Below, in pieces: positions 1 to 8,156 of a stretch of DNA of 64,000 nucleotides (positions are counted from its first letter, which is position 1; each line of letters begins with the position of its first letter). Under the pieces are notes generated by a model. The model made no database searches and had not been told where the DNA came from. It worked only from the letters and a program-made list of their open reading frames with translations. The position numbers and the translations under genes are program-made. Source of the DNA: Coriobacteriia bacterium (GTDB lineage: Bacteria; Actinomycetota; Coriobacteriia; Coriobacteriales; UMGS124). Where the stretch lies: NCBI GenBank assembly GCA_018368455.1, contig JAGZEG010000008.1:62001-126000 (forward strand), given 5' to 3'.

Positions 1-1765
1 TGCAGCGGAAGCGATCGGTGTGGCCGATCACCCAGTTCGTCATGAAGCCGCCGTAGGAGCCGCCCATCTCGGCCAGGCGGTCGGCGTCGATGTCGGAATA
101 GCGGCGCAGCACCTCGTCGGTGAAGTTCATCAGGTCGTCGAAGTCCACGTCGCCGTAGTGGCCGCGGATGTCAGCGAACTCGATGCCGTGGCCGCCCGAG
201 CCGTGCGGGTTCGTAAAGAACACGAAGTAGCCCAGGCTGCAGAGGTACTGCATCTCGTGGAAGAGCAGGCGACCGAGCGTCGTCTTGGGGCCGCCGTGCA
301 CCCACAGCACGCCGGGGTGCTTCTCGCCGGAGCCCTCCACGTAATCCGTCGGCTTCATGACGTAGCCGACGAGCGTGGCGCCGTTGCTCTCGAACTCGAA
401 GCTCTCAGGCGTGGAGATGAACGTCGTGGCCAGGGCATCGGAGAAGCTCGTGAGCTGCTTCTCGGGCTCAGCCGTCGTCCCCGCCTCGTCGACGGTGCGG
501 CAGTAGATCTCGGGCAGCTGGTCAGGACGCATGCCGACGTAGTACAGCGTGCGGCCGTCGAGCGTGTCGAAGCACTCGACGGAGCCAGTGTCGCTCACGA
601 GCGCTGTCACCTGGCCGGACGCGTCGATGCGCGACAGCCAGGAGTCATCGGCCGCCGAGTGGGCGTACAGCAGCGCGCCATTGACCGCCAGGCGCGTCTG
701 ACCGTGGCCGCGGCGGCAGTCGGAGCCCACCATGTTGAAGAAGTCCGTGTCGAAGTCGTCACGGCTGATGCGACGGAAGTTGGCACCCGGGCCAGCAGGG
801 TTGGCGGCGTCAAGATCGAGCGCGTAAATGAACGGGTCCTCGTTGATGCCGTGCTTCCGCATGTCGGTGGCAACGAACACGAGCGTCGTGGCATCGAGCA
901 GGTCGAGGCCCTGGTAGCGCATCTCAGGCGTGTCGAGGTCCGTGATGGAGCCCGTCGCGACGTCGAGGGCGCGAACCTTCGCCGCCAGCGGGGCGCGCGT
1001 GGCGAACGTGGCAGACGTGAAGTAGAGTGTCGCGCGGTCCTCGGACAGCGCCCAGGCGCCCACGGACTCGCCCGGAGCCGTGAGAAGCTGCGGACGCTGG
1101 GGGTTCTCGGCGTCGAGGTCAAGCAGGTACAGGCCGGCGCGCAGGCCTGACGTGTACGTGCCGCCGTTCTCCCAGAACGGGATGTCGACGAGCGTGGCAT
1201 AGGCCGCGGCGCTGTCGATGAGGTCACGAGCGCGCAGCAGGAAGCGGTGGTCGTCGAGCTGCTTCCAGCCCAGGACCGTCAGCGCGACGTGGGCAAACAG
1301 CGTGGCCTCGCCGCCGTCGAGCGCGATGCGGTAGAGGTCGGTGCCCTGGGCGGGATCCTCGGCAAGCTTCTCAGGCGTCTTCTCGAACGCGAGGGCGGCG
1401 ACGTCGGCCTGCGAGCGAGGCTCGCCGGACTTCGCAGTAGCCTTTGCAGGGGCGCCCGCGGCCTTGGCGGCCTCCTTGCCGCGGCCGGACACGAACAGCA
1501 CGCTGCCGTCGTCAAGCAGGTCGAACGCGCCTTCCTTGCCCGAGCTCGTGAGCTGACGCTGGGCGCCCGTGGCGACGTCGAGCGTCCACAGGTCGGCCTC
1601 ATAGCGGTTCTTGTCCATGTTCACCGAGCTCACCGTATACACGAGGCGCGTGGCGTCCTTCGTGACGCGCACGTCGCTCACGTAGCGGTAGTTGGCGAAG
1701 TCGTCGATGCGCACGTGGTGCTTTGCCTCAGCAGAGGCGGCGCAGGGGCACGACTGATCTGACAT
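1..1765 (-). CDS. S9-family (acylaminoacyl/oligo) peptidase, 3' end outside window
   Basis: Cytosolic serine peptidase of the prolyl-oligopeptidase family (S9), which cleaves short peptides. The reading frame is open from an ATG at 1765 to the left edge, so 588 residues are visible and the C-terminus is missing. The first ~440 residues have the repetitive beta-rich look of an S9 propeller (blocks such as DLYRIALDGGEA and LYLLDLDAENP). The hydrolase domain follows, with the oxyanion motif HGGP at 490-493 and the nucleophile elbow GGSYGG at 568-573 (Ser570). The catalytic Asp and His would lie beyond the edge. An AAGGTGG ribosome site lies about 9 nt before the ATG. The N-terminus is Cys-rich (QSCPCAAS) and has no signal peptide. 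The family call is firm; the substrate is not known. Confidence 0.9.
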   Translation of the reverse strand, partial: MSDQSCPCAASAEAKHHVRIDDFANYRYVSDVRVTKDATRLVYTVSSVNMDKNRYEADLWTLDVATGAQRQLTSSGKEGAFDLLDDGSVLFVSGRGKEAAKAAGAPAKATAKSGEPRSQADVAALAFEKTPEKLAEDPAQGTDLYRIALDGGEATLFAHVALTVLGWKQLDDHRFLLRARDLIDSAAAYATLVDIPFWENGGTYTSGLRAGLYLLDLDAENPQRPQLLTAPGESVGAWALSEDRATLYFTSATFATRAPLAAKVRALDVATGSITDLDTPEMRYQGLDLLDATTLVFVATDMRKHGINEDPFIYALDLDAANPAGPGANFRRISRDDFDTDFFNMVGSDCRRGHGQTRLAVNGALLYAHSAADDSWLSRIDASGQVTALVSDTGSVECFDTLDGRTLYYVGMRPDQLPEIYCRTVDEAGTTAEPEKQLTSFSDALATTFISTPESFEFESNGATLVGYVMKPTDYVEGSGEKHPGVLWVHGGPKTTLGRLLFHEMQYLCSLGYFVFFTNPHGSGGHGIEFADIRGHYGDVDFDDLMNFTDEVLRRYSDIDADRLAEMGGSYGGFMTNWVIGHTDRFRC

Positions 1766-1975
1766 GCGGTTCCCACCTTCCTAGAAACGACAGCCTGAAA
1801 CGGAGCGCCCCCATAGTAGCGCGCTGTTGACAACGAACCACGCAGCCACGACGGCCTCGCGGACAAACGCACGGGAACGGCAGGTCGGCACGCCCGGTCA
1901 CGCCGGTTAATCCTGAGATTCGGCATGGGCATGCCTCCCGGCCCCTGCCACTTTTAACGAGCCCGGGGATTGGAA
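1766..1975. other. intergenic region upstream of the S9 peptidase
   Basis: No convincing gene was found. The stretch should hold the promoter of the S9 peptidase, but I could not pick a convincing -35/-10 pair. A perfect TTGACA occurs on the plus strand near 1829 without a matching -10. Confidence 0.4.
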
Positions 1976-2010
1976 GGCGGTTCAACCCTGCACGGCGGGG
2001 CCGCCTTTTT
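1976..2010 (+). terminator. terminator-like hairpin
   Basis: GGCGG (1976-1980) pairs with CCGCC, which is followed directly by TTTTT, so it would act on plus-strand transcripts. No plus-strand gene lies upstream within the window. It may end an unrecognised short RNA or be fortuitous. Confidence 0.35.
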
Positions 2011-2026
2011 GGACGAAGATGCCGGG

Positions 2027-2140
2027 CGTGTATGGGGACGCGGCACCCATGACGCGGTTGCGCCGACAAACCCGCAGTTCGGTCCCGGGGAAGCCGGACA
2101 GCAGGCGGCGCGGGGCGTGCACGGGCCCCATTCCTGGCCG
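2027..2140. repeat. degenerate intergenic palindrome, type II, with central core
   Basis: GTATGGGG near 2030 is mirrored by CCCCATTC near 2127. The centre (about 2068-2082) reads AACCCGCAGTTCGG, an inverted, weaker version of the TACCTGCGG core seen at the other palindromes. The right arm continues with TTCCTGGCCG, which also occurs in the copy at 47057. It is the weakest member of the set. Confidence 0.4.
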
Positions 2141-2153
2141 TCGAGGAAGCTCC

Positions 2154-2303
2154 CTACGACAGCAGTCCCCTGACGTCGAGGATGATCATCATCTCCTCGC
2201 CGGCGGGGACAACGTACATGCGCAGCCTGGAGTCGGGAGCGGAGATGAGCCACGGCTCCCTATGGCGCCGCCCGCTTGCCCGCTCGTCAAGCACGAACCC
2301 CAT
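2154..2303 (-). CDS. possible 49-residue protein of unknown function
   Basis: A short frame from ATG 2303 to a TAG at 2154. Third positions are about 88% G or C, matching the genuine genes here, and the composition looks protein-like (ends MYVVPAGEEMMIILDVRGLL). An excellent AAAGGAGG lies upstream, but its spacing to the ATG is 15 nt, longer than ideal, and no other start is in frame. It is divergent from the NTPase gene. No family is recognised and no signal peptide is present. It could be a small regulator or a remnant. Confidence 0.35.
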   Translation of the reverse strand: MGFVLDERASGRRHREPWLISAPDSRLRMYVVPAGEEMMIILDVRGLLS

Positions 2304-2417
2304 GCTCGGCGCAAGGCACCTCCTTTCGCATGACAGCCACCGCACAATCAGAGCAGAGCTTCCCGCACTCCCCCTATAATGTCGCCGTCATCGGCCAAAA
2401 CGGAGGGACGTCGCACG

Positions 2418-3059
2418 ATGCTGTTCATCCTGACGGGAGACATCCAGATCGGCAAAACGCGCTGGCTGCAGGAGCTCACTGCAACGCTTGAGCACGCAGA
2501 CGTGCCCGTGGCCGGCGTTCTCGCGCCCGGCGTGTGGCGCGAGAACGCTGCCTGCGACAACGGACTCGAGAAGATCGGCATCGACAACGAGATGCTGCCA
2601 GGGCACGAGCTTGTCCACTTTGCCCGCAGGCGCGACCTGCTGCTGGCCGAGGACGGAGCCGACTCCCTGCGGCGATGCGGCCAGTCGGAGACGGAGCAGC
2701 TGGGCTGGGCGATGGATGACAGCGTCATCGAGCAGGTCGATGCGCACTTCGCCGCCCTCGAGGCGCAGGTCATCGCAGATGGCGAGCATGCCGAGAAGCC
2801 TCGCCCCAGCCTGCTCGTCGTCGACGAGCTCGGGCGGCTTGAGCTGCTGCGCGAGCTCGGCCTTGTCCACGCCACGTCACTGCTGCAACGCGGACCCAGC
2901 GCGCGCTACCCCCACGCCGTGCTCATCGTGCGTGATTGGTTGCTGCCCAAGGCCCACGAGCGCTTCGACGCGGCGTGGCCCGACGCCGTCGAGGAGATCG
3001 CGCCTACAGCCGATGCCCGCACTCGCGTGCTCGGGGCGTACGGGGTGACGGGAGCGTAG
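2418..3059 (+). CDS. P-loop NTPase, THEP1-like (DUF2478/NTPase_1 type)
   Basis: A 213-residue soluble nucleotide hydrolase. Walker A is GDIQIGKT (residues 7-14). Walker B is LLVVDELG with Asp136-Glu137, the DELG signature of THEP1-type NTPases, which hydrolyse ATP/GTP slowly in vitro and whose cellular role is poorly understood. The ATG at 2418 is chosen over an upstream ATG because GGAGG lies 11 nt before it and Walker A then starts at the usual position. Members often sit near molybdenum or metal cofactor genes, but the neighbours here (a small ORF and a kinase) do not support a role. Confidence 0.75.
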   Translation: MLFILTGDIQIGKTRWLQELTATLEHADVPVAGVLAPGVWRENAACDNGLEKIGIDNEMLPGHELVHFARRRDLLLAEDGADSLRRCGQSETEQLGWAMDDSVIEQVDAHFAALEAQVIADGEHAEKPRPSLLVVDELGRLELLRELGLVHATSLLQRGPSARYPHAVLIVRDWLLPKAHERFDAAWPDAVEEIAPTADARTRVLGAYGVTGA

Positions 3060-3144
3060 GACTCTCCGGGCGCGAAGAGCCCCCGAAGAGCGAGAGGTTC
3101 CGCACGTGGCGGGTGCGTAAGGCTCGCTGGGCGTCAAGCCCGCC

Positions 3145-3684
3145 TTATTCCCCCGCCACCGGGTGCTCCTCGAACCAGGCACGCAGCGCATCGGCGACGG
3201 CGTCGGTCGAGCGTGCCTGCGACAGTCCCGATGTATCAACCGTGACGTCTGCCCAGCGCTCGTAGAGGGGAACGCGCTCGTCGTAGAGGTCGGCGAGCGT
3301 CTGGCCGGGCTTGAGCACGACACCGCGCGCTTTGGGATCACCCATGCGGCGCTTGAGCTCGGGCAGGTCGAGCTTGAGGTAGACGACCGGCCCCGTCTTG
3401 CGCAGGCTCTCCATGGCGGGCTCGCTGTAGACGGCACTACCGCCCGTCGCGACGACAGTACGTGCCGACTCGATCGTCTGGACAGCTGCGCTCTCGATGT
3501 CGAGGAAGCGCTCGTTGCCGACCTCGGCGATGATCTCCGCCAGCGTCGCGTCGTTGGTTACCTGGATCACGATGTCCGTATCGGTGAAGTTGTAGCGCAT
3601 CTGGCGAGCCAGCAAGACGCCCACCGTGGACTTGCCAGCCGTAGGCATGCCGATCAAGACGATGTTGCGCTTATCGACGGGCAT
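3145..3684 (-). CDS. shikimate-kinase-like P-loop kinase with altered substrate site
   Basis: A 179-residue cytosolic kinase with the length and fold of shikimate kinase, which phosphorylates shikimate in chorismate synthesis. Seen: Walker A GMPTAGKST (12-20), the DTD motif (35-37), GGS at 81-83 where the family has GGG, a LID region with Arg120, and ERVPLY with Arg137. The family segment E-F-R-x-x-E, whose Arg (Arg58 in the M. tuberculosis enzyme) holds the shikimate carboxylate, reads RFLDIE here, so Leu61 replaces that Arg. ATP binding looks intact while shikimate binding is doubtful. It stands alone, not in an aro operon. It may be a divergent AroK or a kinase for another small molecule. 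Confidence 0.7.
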   Translation of the reverse strand: MPVDKRNIVLIGMPTAGKSTVGVLLARQMRYNFTDTDIVIQVTNDATLAEIIAEVGNERFLDIESAAVQTIESARTVVATGGSAVYSEPAMESLRKTGPVVYLKLDLPELKRRMGDPKARGVVLKPGQTLADLYDERVPLYERWADVTVDTSGLSQARSTDAVADALRAWFEEHPVAGE

Positions 3685-3779
3685 GGGAGGCGCCTGCCTT
3701 TCCGGACATCATGTCGGAACCACAAGGATAGATATTTCCTATTGTGCCCCGTCCATGTTACCGCACGTTTTCAAACGGA

Positions 3780-3818
3780 AAGCCCGCCGACGAACCTAAG
3801 GCCGCAGGCAGGCTTTAT
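3780..3818 (-). terminator. probable terminator of the dnaX-ybaB-recR block
   Basis: AAAGCCcGCC and GGCaGGCTTT form an imperfect stem downstream of the recR stop on the minus strand, followed by a short T-rich run. Confidence 0.4.
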
Positions 3819-3858
3819 GCGAGCGCTTTTGGAATGGAAGTGCCCGCGACCCCGGCGC

Positions 3859-4452
3859 TTACAGCTCGCGGCGCGCCTCGATGGCACGGCCGAGCGTGAC
3901 CTCGTCGGCGTACTCGAGCTCGCCTCCCACGGGAAGACCACTCGCCAGACGACTCACCGTGATGCCGAGCGGCTTGATGAGGCGCGCCAGATAAGAAGCG
4001 GTCGTCTCGCCCTCGACGTCGGGATTCGTCGCAAGAATGACCTCGCGGATGGGCTCGGCGCCCAGACGTGCCATGAGCTCGCGGATGTGCAGCTGCTCTG
4101 GCCCCACGCGATCCATAGGGCTAATGATGCCGCCCAGCACGTGATAGATGCCCCGGTAGCTGCCCGTACGCTCGATGGCCTGGATGTCGCGCGGCTCGGC
4201 CACAACGCAGATCGTCCCCTGGTCGCGGTCGTGGTCCGCGCAGATGGAGCACACGCTACCCGTGGCGTAGTTGAAGCACCGCGGGCAAAAGTGAATGACG
4301 CGCTTCACGTCGAGCAGGGCGTCAGCCAGGCGCCGCACCGACTCCTCATCGCTGCGCAGCACGTGGTAGGCAATGCGCTGGGCCGACTTGGGACCGATGC
4401 CCGGCAGCCGACCCAGCTCGTCGACGAGGCAATCAAGCGTCTCGTCGGCCAC
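3859..4452 (-). CDS. recR: recombination mediator RecR
   Basis: A 197-residue RecR, the normal family length (~198). It acts with RecF/RecO to load RecA at gaps. It shows an N-terminal helix-hairpin-helix (LPGIGPKSAQRIA, 16-28), the zinc finger C56-x2-C59...C68-x2-C71, and a Toprim domain from about residue 80 (VVAEPRDIQAIE; ATNPDVEGE). The start is a GTG two bases after the ybaB stop, so the pair is probably translationally coupled. The order dnaX-ybaB-recR is conserved in many bacteria. Confidence 0.95.
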   Translation of the reverse strand: MADETLDCLVDELGRLPGIGPKSAQRIAYHVLRSDEESVRRLADALLDVKRVIHFCPRCFNYATGSVCSICADHDRDQGTICVVAEPRDIQAIERTGSYRGIYHVLGGIISPMDRVGPEQLHIRELMARLGAEPIREVILATNPDVEGETTASYLARLIKPLGITVSRLASGLPVGGELEYADEVTLGRAIEARREL

Positions 4453-4454
4453 GA

Positions 4455-4763
4455 CTACATCAGCCCGGGGATGTTCAGGCCGCCGGTGACGCTGGACATG
4501 CGCTGGTCAGCGAGCTCGCGCGCGTTGCGGGACGCCTCGTTGACGGCGGCGACAATCATGTCCTGGAGTAGCTCGACGTCGCTGGGATCGACGGCGGCCG
4601 GGTCGATCGTGATGGAGGTGAGGTTGCCCTCGCCCGTCATGACAGCCTTGACCATGCCACCGCCGGCCGTGGCCTCGACGGTGACCTCCTTGAGGCCATC
4701 CTGGACCTCGGCGAGCTGAGCCTGCATCTTGCGGGCCTGCTTGAGCATCTTCTGCATGTCCAT
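4455..4763 (-). CDS. YbaB/EbfC nucleoid-associated protein
   Basis: A 102-residue DNA-binding protein of the YbaB/EbfC family, which forms dimers and coats DNA. It begins MDMQKMLKQARKMQAQ, the usual amphipathic N-terminal helix, and carries the family's Gly-rich turn (ATAGGGMVKAVMTGEG) and conserved C-terminal ...GGLNIPGL. The ATG at 4763 has GGGAGA about 8 nt upstream. A much longer in-frame extension is possible but has no ribosome site and no family match, so I reject it. recR follows by two bases. Confidence 0.93.
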   Translation of the reverse strand: MDMQKMLKQARKMQAQLAEVQDGLKEVTVEATAGGGMVKAVMTGEGNLTSITIDPAAVDPSDVELLQDMIVAAVNEASRNARELADQRMSSVTGGLNIPGLM

Positions 4764-5453
4764 AGATACGTCTCCCTTTCCTGTGCGGGTCGCGCGCGGA
4801 GCCGACCGCCAAAATCTGCCAATGTGTGATTGTACGATGCCGGGACGGCTTTGCGGCGCGCGCTCGCTCAGCTGCGCCAGAACAGCGGAAGCTCGCGGGT
4901 GGGGCGACGAGACGCGAGGGGCTTGCGAGAAACCGCGGGGCCACGGCAGTCGGGCTCGCCAGACGCCCGGGCCGACCCGAGAGATGCCTGCGAGGGGCTT
5001 GCGAGGCCAGGCGCCGTGATCGAGCCGGGTACGTCGAGCGACGAAGTCGTGGCGAGCGTCGAGCCGCCCCACAAGGACGCCTGCAAGGGCCCGTGGGGCC
5101 CCGGCGTACGAAATCGAGGCGTTCGTGGACAGTAATGGGAGCCGTGTATGCCGCCTACGTAGCAGCAGGATGACGCGTTCGGATGCAGCGCGCCTTCTAC
5201 CTGCGGGTTCGATGTCCTTCCCCCAAGTCAGCCGCCGGTCCCGAAAGCGTAACCGCAAATCCCGCCCACCTCCGGCATACACGGCTCGACTTTCTGGCCG
5301 CGAATGGGCGCAAACGATGCGAGAAGTCGAAAAACGGCCGCGGCAACGATCCGACGTGGCAACCGCAGGCAGCCTCGCGATCGAATGCGATGGCCCAAAG
5401 GAGAGGCGGAGCAGCCATCCTCGCCGCCCCGCCCGGTACGATCCGCCCACAAG
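4764..5453. other. unusually long gap between dnaX and ybaB
   Basis: About 690 nt without a credible gene inside a block that is normally tight. It holds a 16-bp direct repeat GCGAGGGGCTTGCGAG (near 4914 and 4989) and the palindrome at 5140-5310. Weak frames run through it on both strands but lack ribosome sites and domain content. Confidence 0.5.
5140..5310. repeat. intergenic palindrome, type II, with central TACCTGCGGGTT core
   Basis: AGCCGTGTATGCCG (5140-5153) and CGGCATACACGGCT (5273-5286) are a perfect 14-bp inverted pair. The midpoint is at 5213, where the sequence reads CTACCTGCGGGTTCG. The right half contains CCGCAAATCCCGCCCACCTC, the complement of the type I unit TGGGCGcGAtTTGCGG. 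It continues CTGGCCGCGAATGGGCGC, matched at 47170. Confidence 0.7.
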
Positions 5454-7985
5454 TTAGTTCGTGCCCCGGTCCTCGCTGACCTTTACGTAGCCGCCGAAGC
5501 CCGCGGAGAGCATCTTGGCGAGGTCGGCCATCGAGCCTCCGACGCCCTCGCCCGCGGCGTCGCCCGCCGGCGCCGACTGCGCTGGGGCAGCGTCGCCCAC
5601 AGAGACGTTTGCCGGCGAGGCGTCAGACTCGTCGAACGGAGGCAGGTCGTCATCGTCAGGCACGTAGGCGTCGTATACCTCGTCGGGAACCCGCTCGTAA
5701 GCTGGCGTATCGTCTTCCGAGAGCGCCCGCTCAGGAGCAGCGGAGACCGGGGGCGTTGACGGGATCTCAGCAGCCCCCACCGGCGCCCCCTGCCCGACGG
5801 GCCCGGCGGCCACGCCAGCAGAGCCCACACCCGCGGCGGCCGGACCCTGAGGCGCGCGCTGGACAGGACGTGGAATCGGCGGCCTCGCTGCGGCAGACAC
5901 CCCGGCAGCCGGGGTGTCAGGAACCTGCGGCGTTGCAGCACTCGCAGGAACGGGAGCACCGGGCCGCGCCGGGGCGGCACCTACAGGAGCAGGAACGTTA
6001 GCCCGGGGAGAAGCAGCGCTCGCAGGAACGGGGGCACCAACTTGCGAGGAGGCCCCGCCCGCACCCGGCGTCGCAGGACCGCTCGCAGCAACACCAGCAC
6101 CCGCAGGCGCCGCGGAGGAAGCCCCACCTGGCACATCCATGACGACCTGAACCGGCGAGCCGTATACCTCAGCGGCGAGGCGTTCGAGCACAACCTTGTT
6201 GTTCGCACGCATGAGCATCGTGCCTACGAAGCTCGAGCCGTGGTTCGTAATCGCAAGCACACCGCCCTCTCGCAGCGTGCCTTCGGTCTGGCGCAGCAGG
6301 CCGCCGACCGAGGGGTTGGCCGCCTGTACACGGCTGGCATACTGGCCCCAAAGACGCTGCGCCGTCGCAGGATCATGCACAGGCGCGCCCAGCGCCGACG
6401 CAGATCCGACAGGCGCAGGGCTTGCAGGGCTTCCGGGCATGGCAACAGCGCGGGAACCGGCGCTCGCCGGTGCACCCGCAGGCCGAGGGATCTCTGGACG
6501 AGCCCCACCCTGAGGGCGCGGAACATCGCGAGAGGACGAGGCGGTCGGAGCGGGAACGGCCGGACGCGCGACTGGCCGAGGGATGGGCATACCGCTTGCC
6601 GTGCAAGCTGCCGGGGAGGGAGCGCCCCCGGCAACAGGAGACGATGCGCCCGCGGCAGGTGCGACTCCACCCGCAAATCCTGCAGTGCCAGCGGAGCCGG
6701 TAGCCCTTTGGGCGCCAGCCCCCGGTGCGCCCGTGGCGCCAGCAGGGCCCGTGGCCCTGGGGACGCCCGCGGCACCCATCCCAGGCACGCTTGCCGGAAC
6801 CCCCGCAACCGCCGCGGCCCCGCCGCCCGCAGCAATCTGCCGCTCGAGCAGGGACACGCGCTCGGCCAGAGCCTCGAGCGTCAGGTCTGCTTGGGGACGT
6901 GCGATCCTCGTCAGAGCGACCTCGAGAGAGAGCCGCTGGTCGAGCGAGGTGCGCAGGTTCGTCTCGAGCTGCCCCAGCACGTCGAGCATCCGCGCCAGGC
7001 GATCGGAGCCGCCAGCCTTCTCGGCTTCCTCGGCGGCGCGCGCCGCGTCGGTGCCGCCCGACAGCACGCCCTCCTTCGTCCCCGTCACGCTCGCCACGTA
7101 CAGGTCGCGCACGTAGCTCGTGAGGTCACGCACGTACTGCGCGATGTCGACACCGCGGTCAGCCAGGTCGGCTACCTGCGCAAAGCACCCAGCCACGTCG
7201 CGCGCACATATCTGCTCGACCATGCGCACGAGAGCCTCGCTGCCCACCTCGCCCAGCACGGTCTGAGCATCGTCGAGGCGCACGGATCCGTCGCCGAACA
7301 CGGAGAGCTGTTCGAGCATCGACAAGGCGTCACGCAGGCCGCCGCGCGAGTGACGAGCGATGAGCGCCAGCGCCTCGGGGTCGGCCGTGAAGCCCTCGTG
7401 CTCGCAGACGTAGGCCAAGCGTGCCGTGATGTCCTCCGTCGTGATGCGGTGGAACTCAAGGCGCTGACAGCGCGAGAGAATCGTCTCGGGGACTTTCTGC
7501 GGGTCGGTCGTGCATAGGACGAATATGACGTGGGCCGGCGGCTCCTCAAGCGTCTTGAGCAGGGCGTTGAACGCCTGCGTCGTCAGCATGTGGACCTCGT
7601 CGATGATGTACACCTTGTAGCGGCCACGCGTCGGGGCGAATGCCACGCGGTTGATGATCTCCTCGCGGACGTTGTCGACACCAGTGCGCGAGGCGGCGTC
7701 GAGTTCGTAGACGTCGGGGTGCGTGCCGGCGGCGATGGCCAGGCACTCCTCGCACGTGCCGTCTGGGTCGGGCGTGAGACCGTCGGGGCCGGCGCCCGTG
7801 CAAAGCAGGGCCTTCGCCAACACGCGCGCTGTCGTCGTCTTTCCTGTGCCACGCGGGCCGCAGAACAGATACGCGTGCGCAACGCGGTTCTCGGTCAGAG
7901 CGTTGCGCAGTGTCGCGACGATGTGTTTCTGGCCCACCATGTCGGCAAACGTCTGCGGGCGGTACGTGCGGTACAGCGACTCCAT
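5454..7985 (-). CDS. dnaX: DNA polymerase III tau subunit DnaX
   Basis: An 843-residue clamp-loader subunit. Seen: Walker A GPRGTGKT (43-50), Walker B IIDEVH (127-132), the SRC arginine-finger motif (171-173), AAA+ lid and collar to ~400. An Ala/Pro/Gly-rich linker of about 300 residues then leads to a tau-like tail ending in GGYVKVSEDRG. The zinc knuckle shows Cys62 and Cys78-x2-Cys81 only; the fourth Cys of E. coli DnaX is absent. I saw no A-rich slippery heptamer of the E. coli kind for making gamma. The ATG at 7985 follows GAGGAGGAG by about 7 nt; longer starts add only low-complexity sequence. Confidence 0.95.
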   Translation of the reverse strand: MESLYRTYRPQTFADMVGQKHIVATLRNALTENRVAHAYLFCGPRGTGKTTTARVLAKALLCTGAGPDGLTPDPDGTCEECLAIAAGTHPDVYELDAASRTGVDNVREEIINRVAFAPTRGRYKVYIIDEVHMLTTQAFNALLKTLEEPPAHVIFVLCTTDPQKVPETILSRCQRLEFHRITTEDITARLAYVCEHEGFTADPEALALIARHSRGGLRDALSMLEQLSVFGDGSVRLDDAQTVLGEVGSEALVRMVEQICARDVAGCFAQVADLADRGVDIAQYVRDLTSYVRDLYVASVTGTKEGVLSGGTDAARAAEEAEKAGGSDRLARMLDVLGQLETNLRTSLDQRLSLEVALTRIARPQADLTLEALAERVSLLERQIAAGGGAAAVAGVPASVPGMGAAGVPRATGPAGATGAPGAGAQRATGSAGTAGFAGGVAPAAGASSPVAGGAPSPAACTASGMPIPRPVARPAVPAPTASSSRDVPRPQGGARPEIPRPAGAPASAGSRAVAMPGSPASPAPVGSASALGAPVHDPATAQRLWGQYASRVQAANPSVGGLLRQTEGTLREGGVLAITNHGSSFVGTMLMRANNKVVLERLAAEVYGSPVQVVMDVPGGASSAAPAGAGVAASGPATPGAGGASSQVGAPVPASAASPRANVPAPVGAAPARPGAPVPASAATPQVPDTPAAGVSAAARPPIPRPVQRAPQGPAAAGVGSAGVAAGPVGQGAPVGAAEIPSTPPVSAAPERALSEDDTPAYERVPDEVYDAYVPDDDDLPPFDESDASPANVSVGDAAPAQSAPAGDAAGEGVGGSMADLAKMLSAGFGGYVKVSEDRGTN

Positions 7986-8156
7986 GCGCGGCTCCTCCTC
8001 AGCGGCGAGTGTGGGCGGCACGCTCGCAACCCGGCGGGAATGCCCCCGACAGGCCGGCAGCGGCCCAGTGCTCTCTAGTGTAGAACAGGCCATCCGCCCG
8101 AGACTCCCCGGCCACACGCCCCTACCAAAGCAGCGTCCGCGGCGAAGACCGAGAAA

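Noticed and set aside
20..1150. Long open frame on the strand opposite the S9 peptidase
   Set aside because: Shadow of the real gene; such antisense frames are common in high-GC DNA and this one shows no domain.
4764..5450. N-terminal extension of YbaB through the dnaX-ybaB gap
   Set aside because: No ribosome site, composition unlike the genes here, and it crosses a palindromic repeat; the family starts at MDMQKML.
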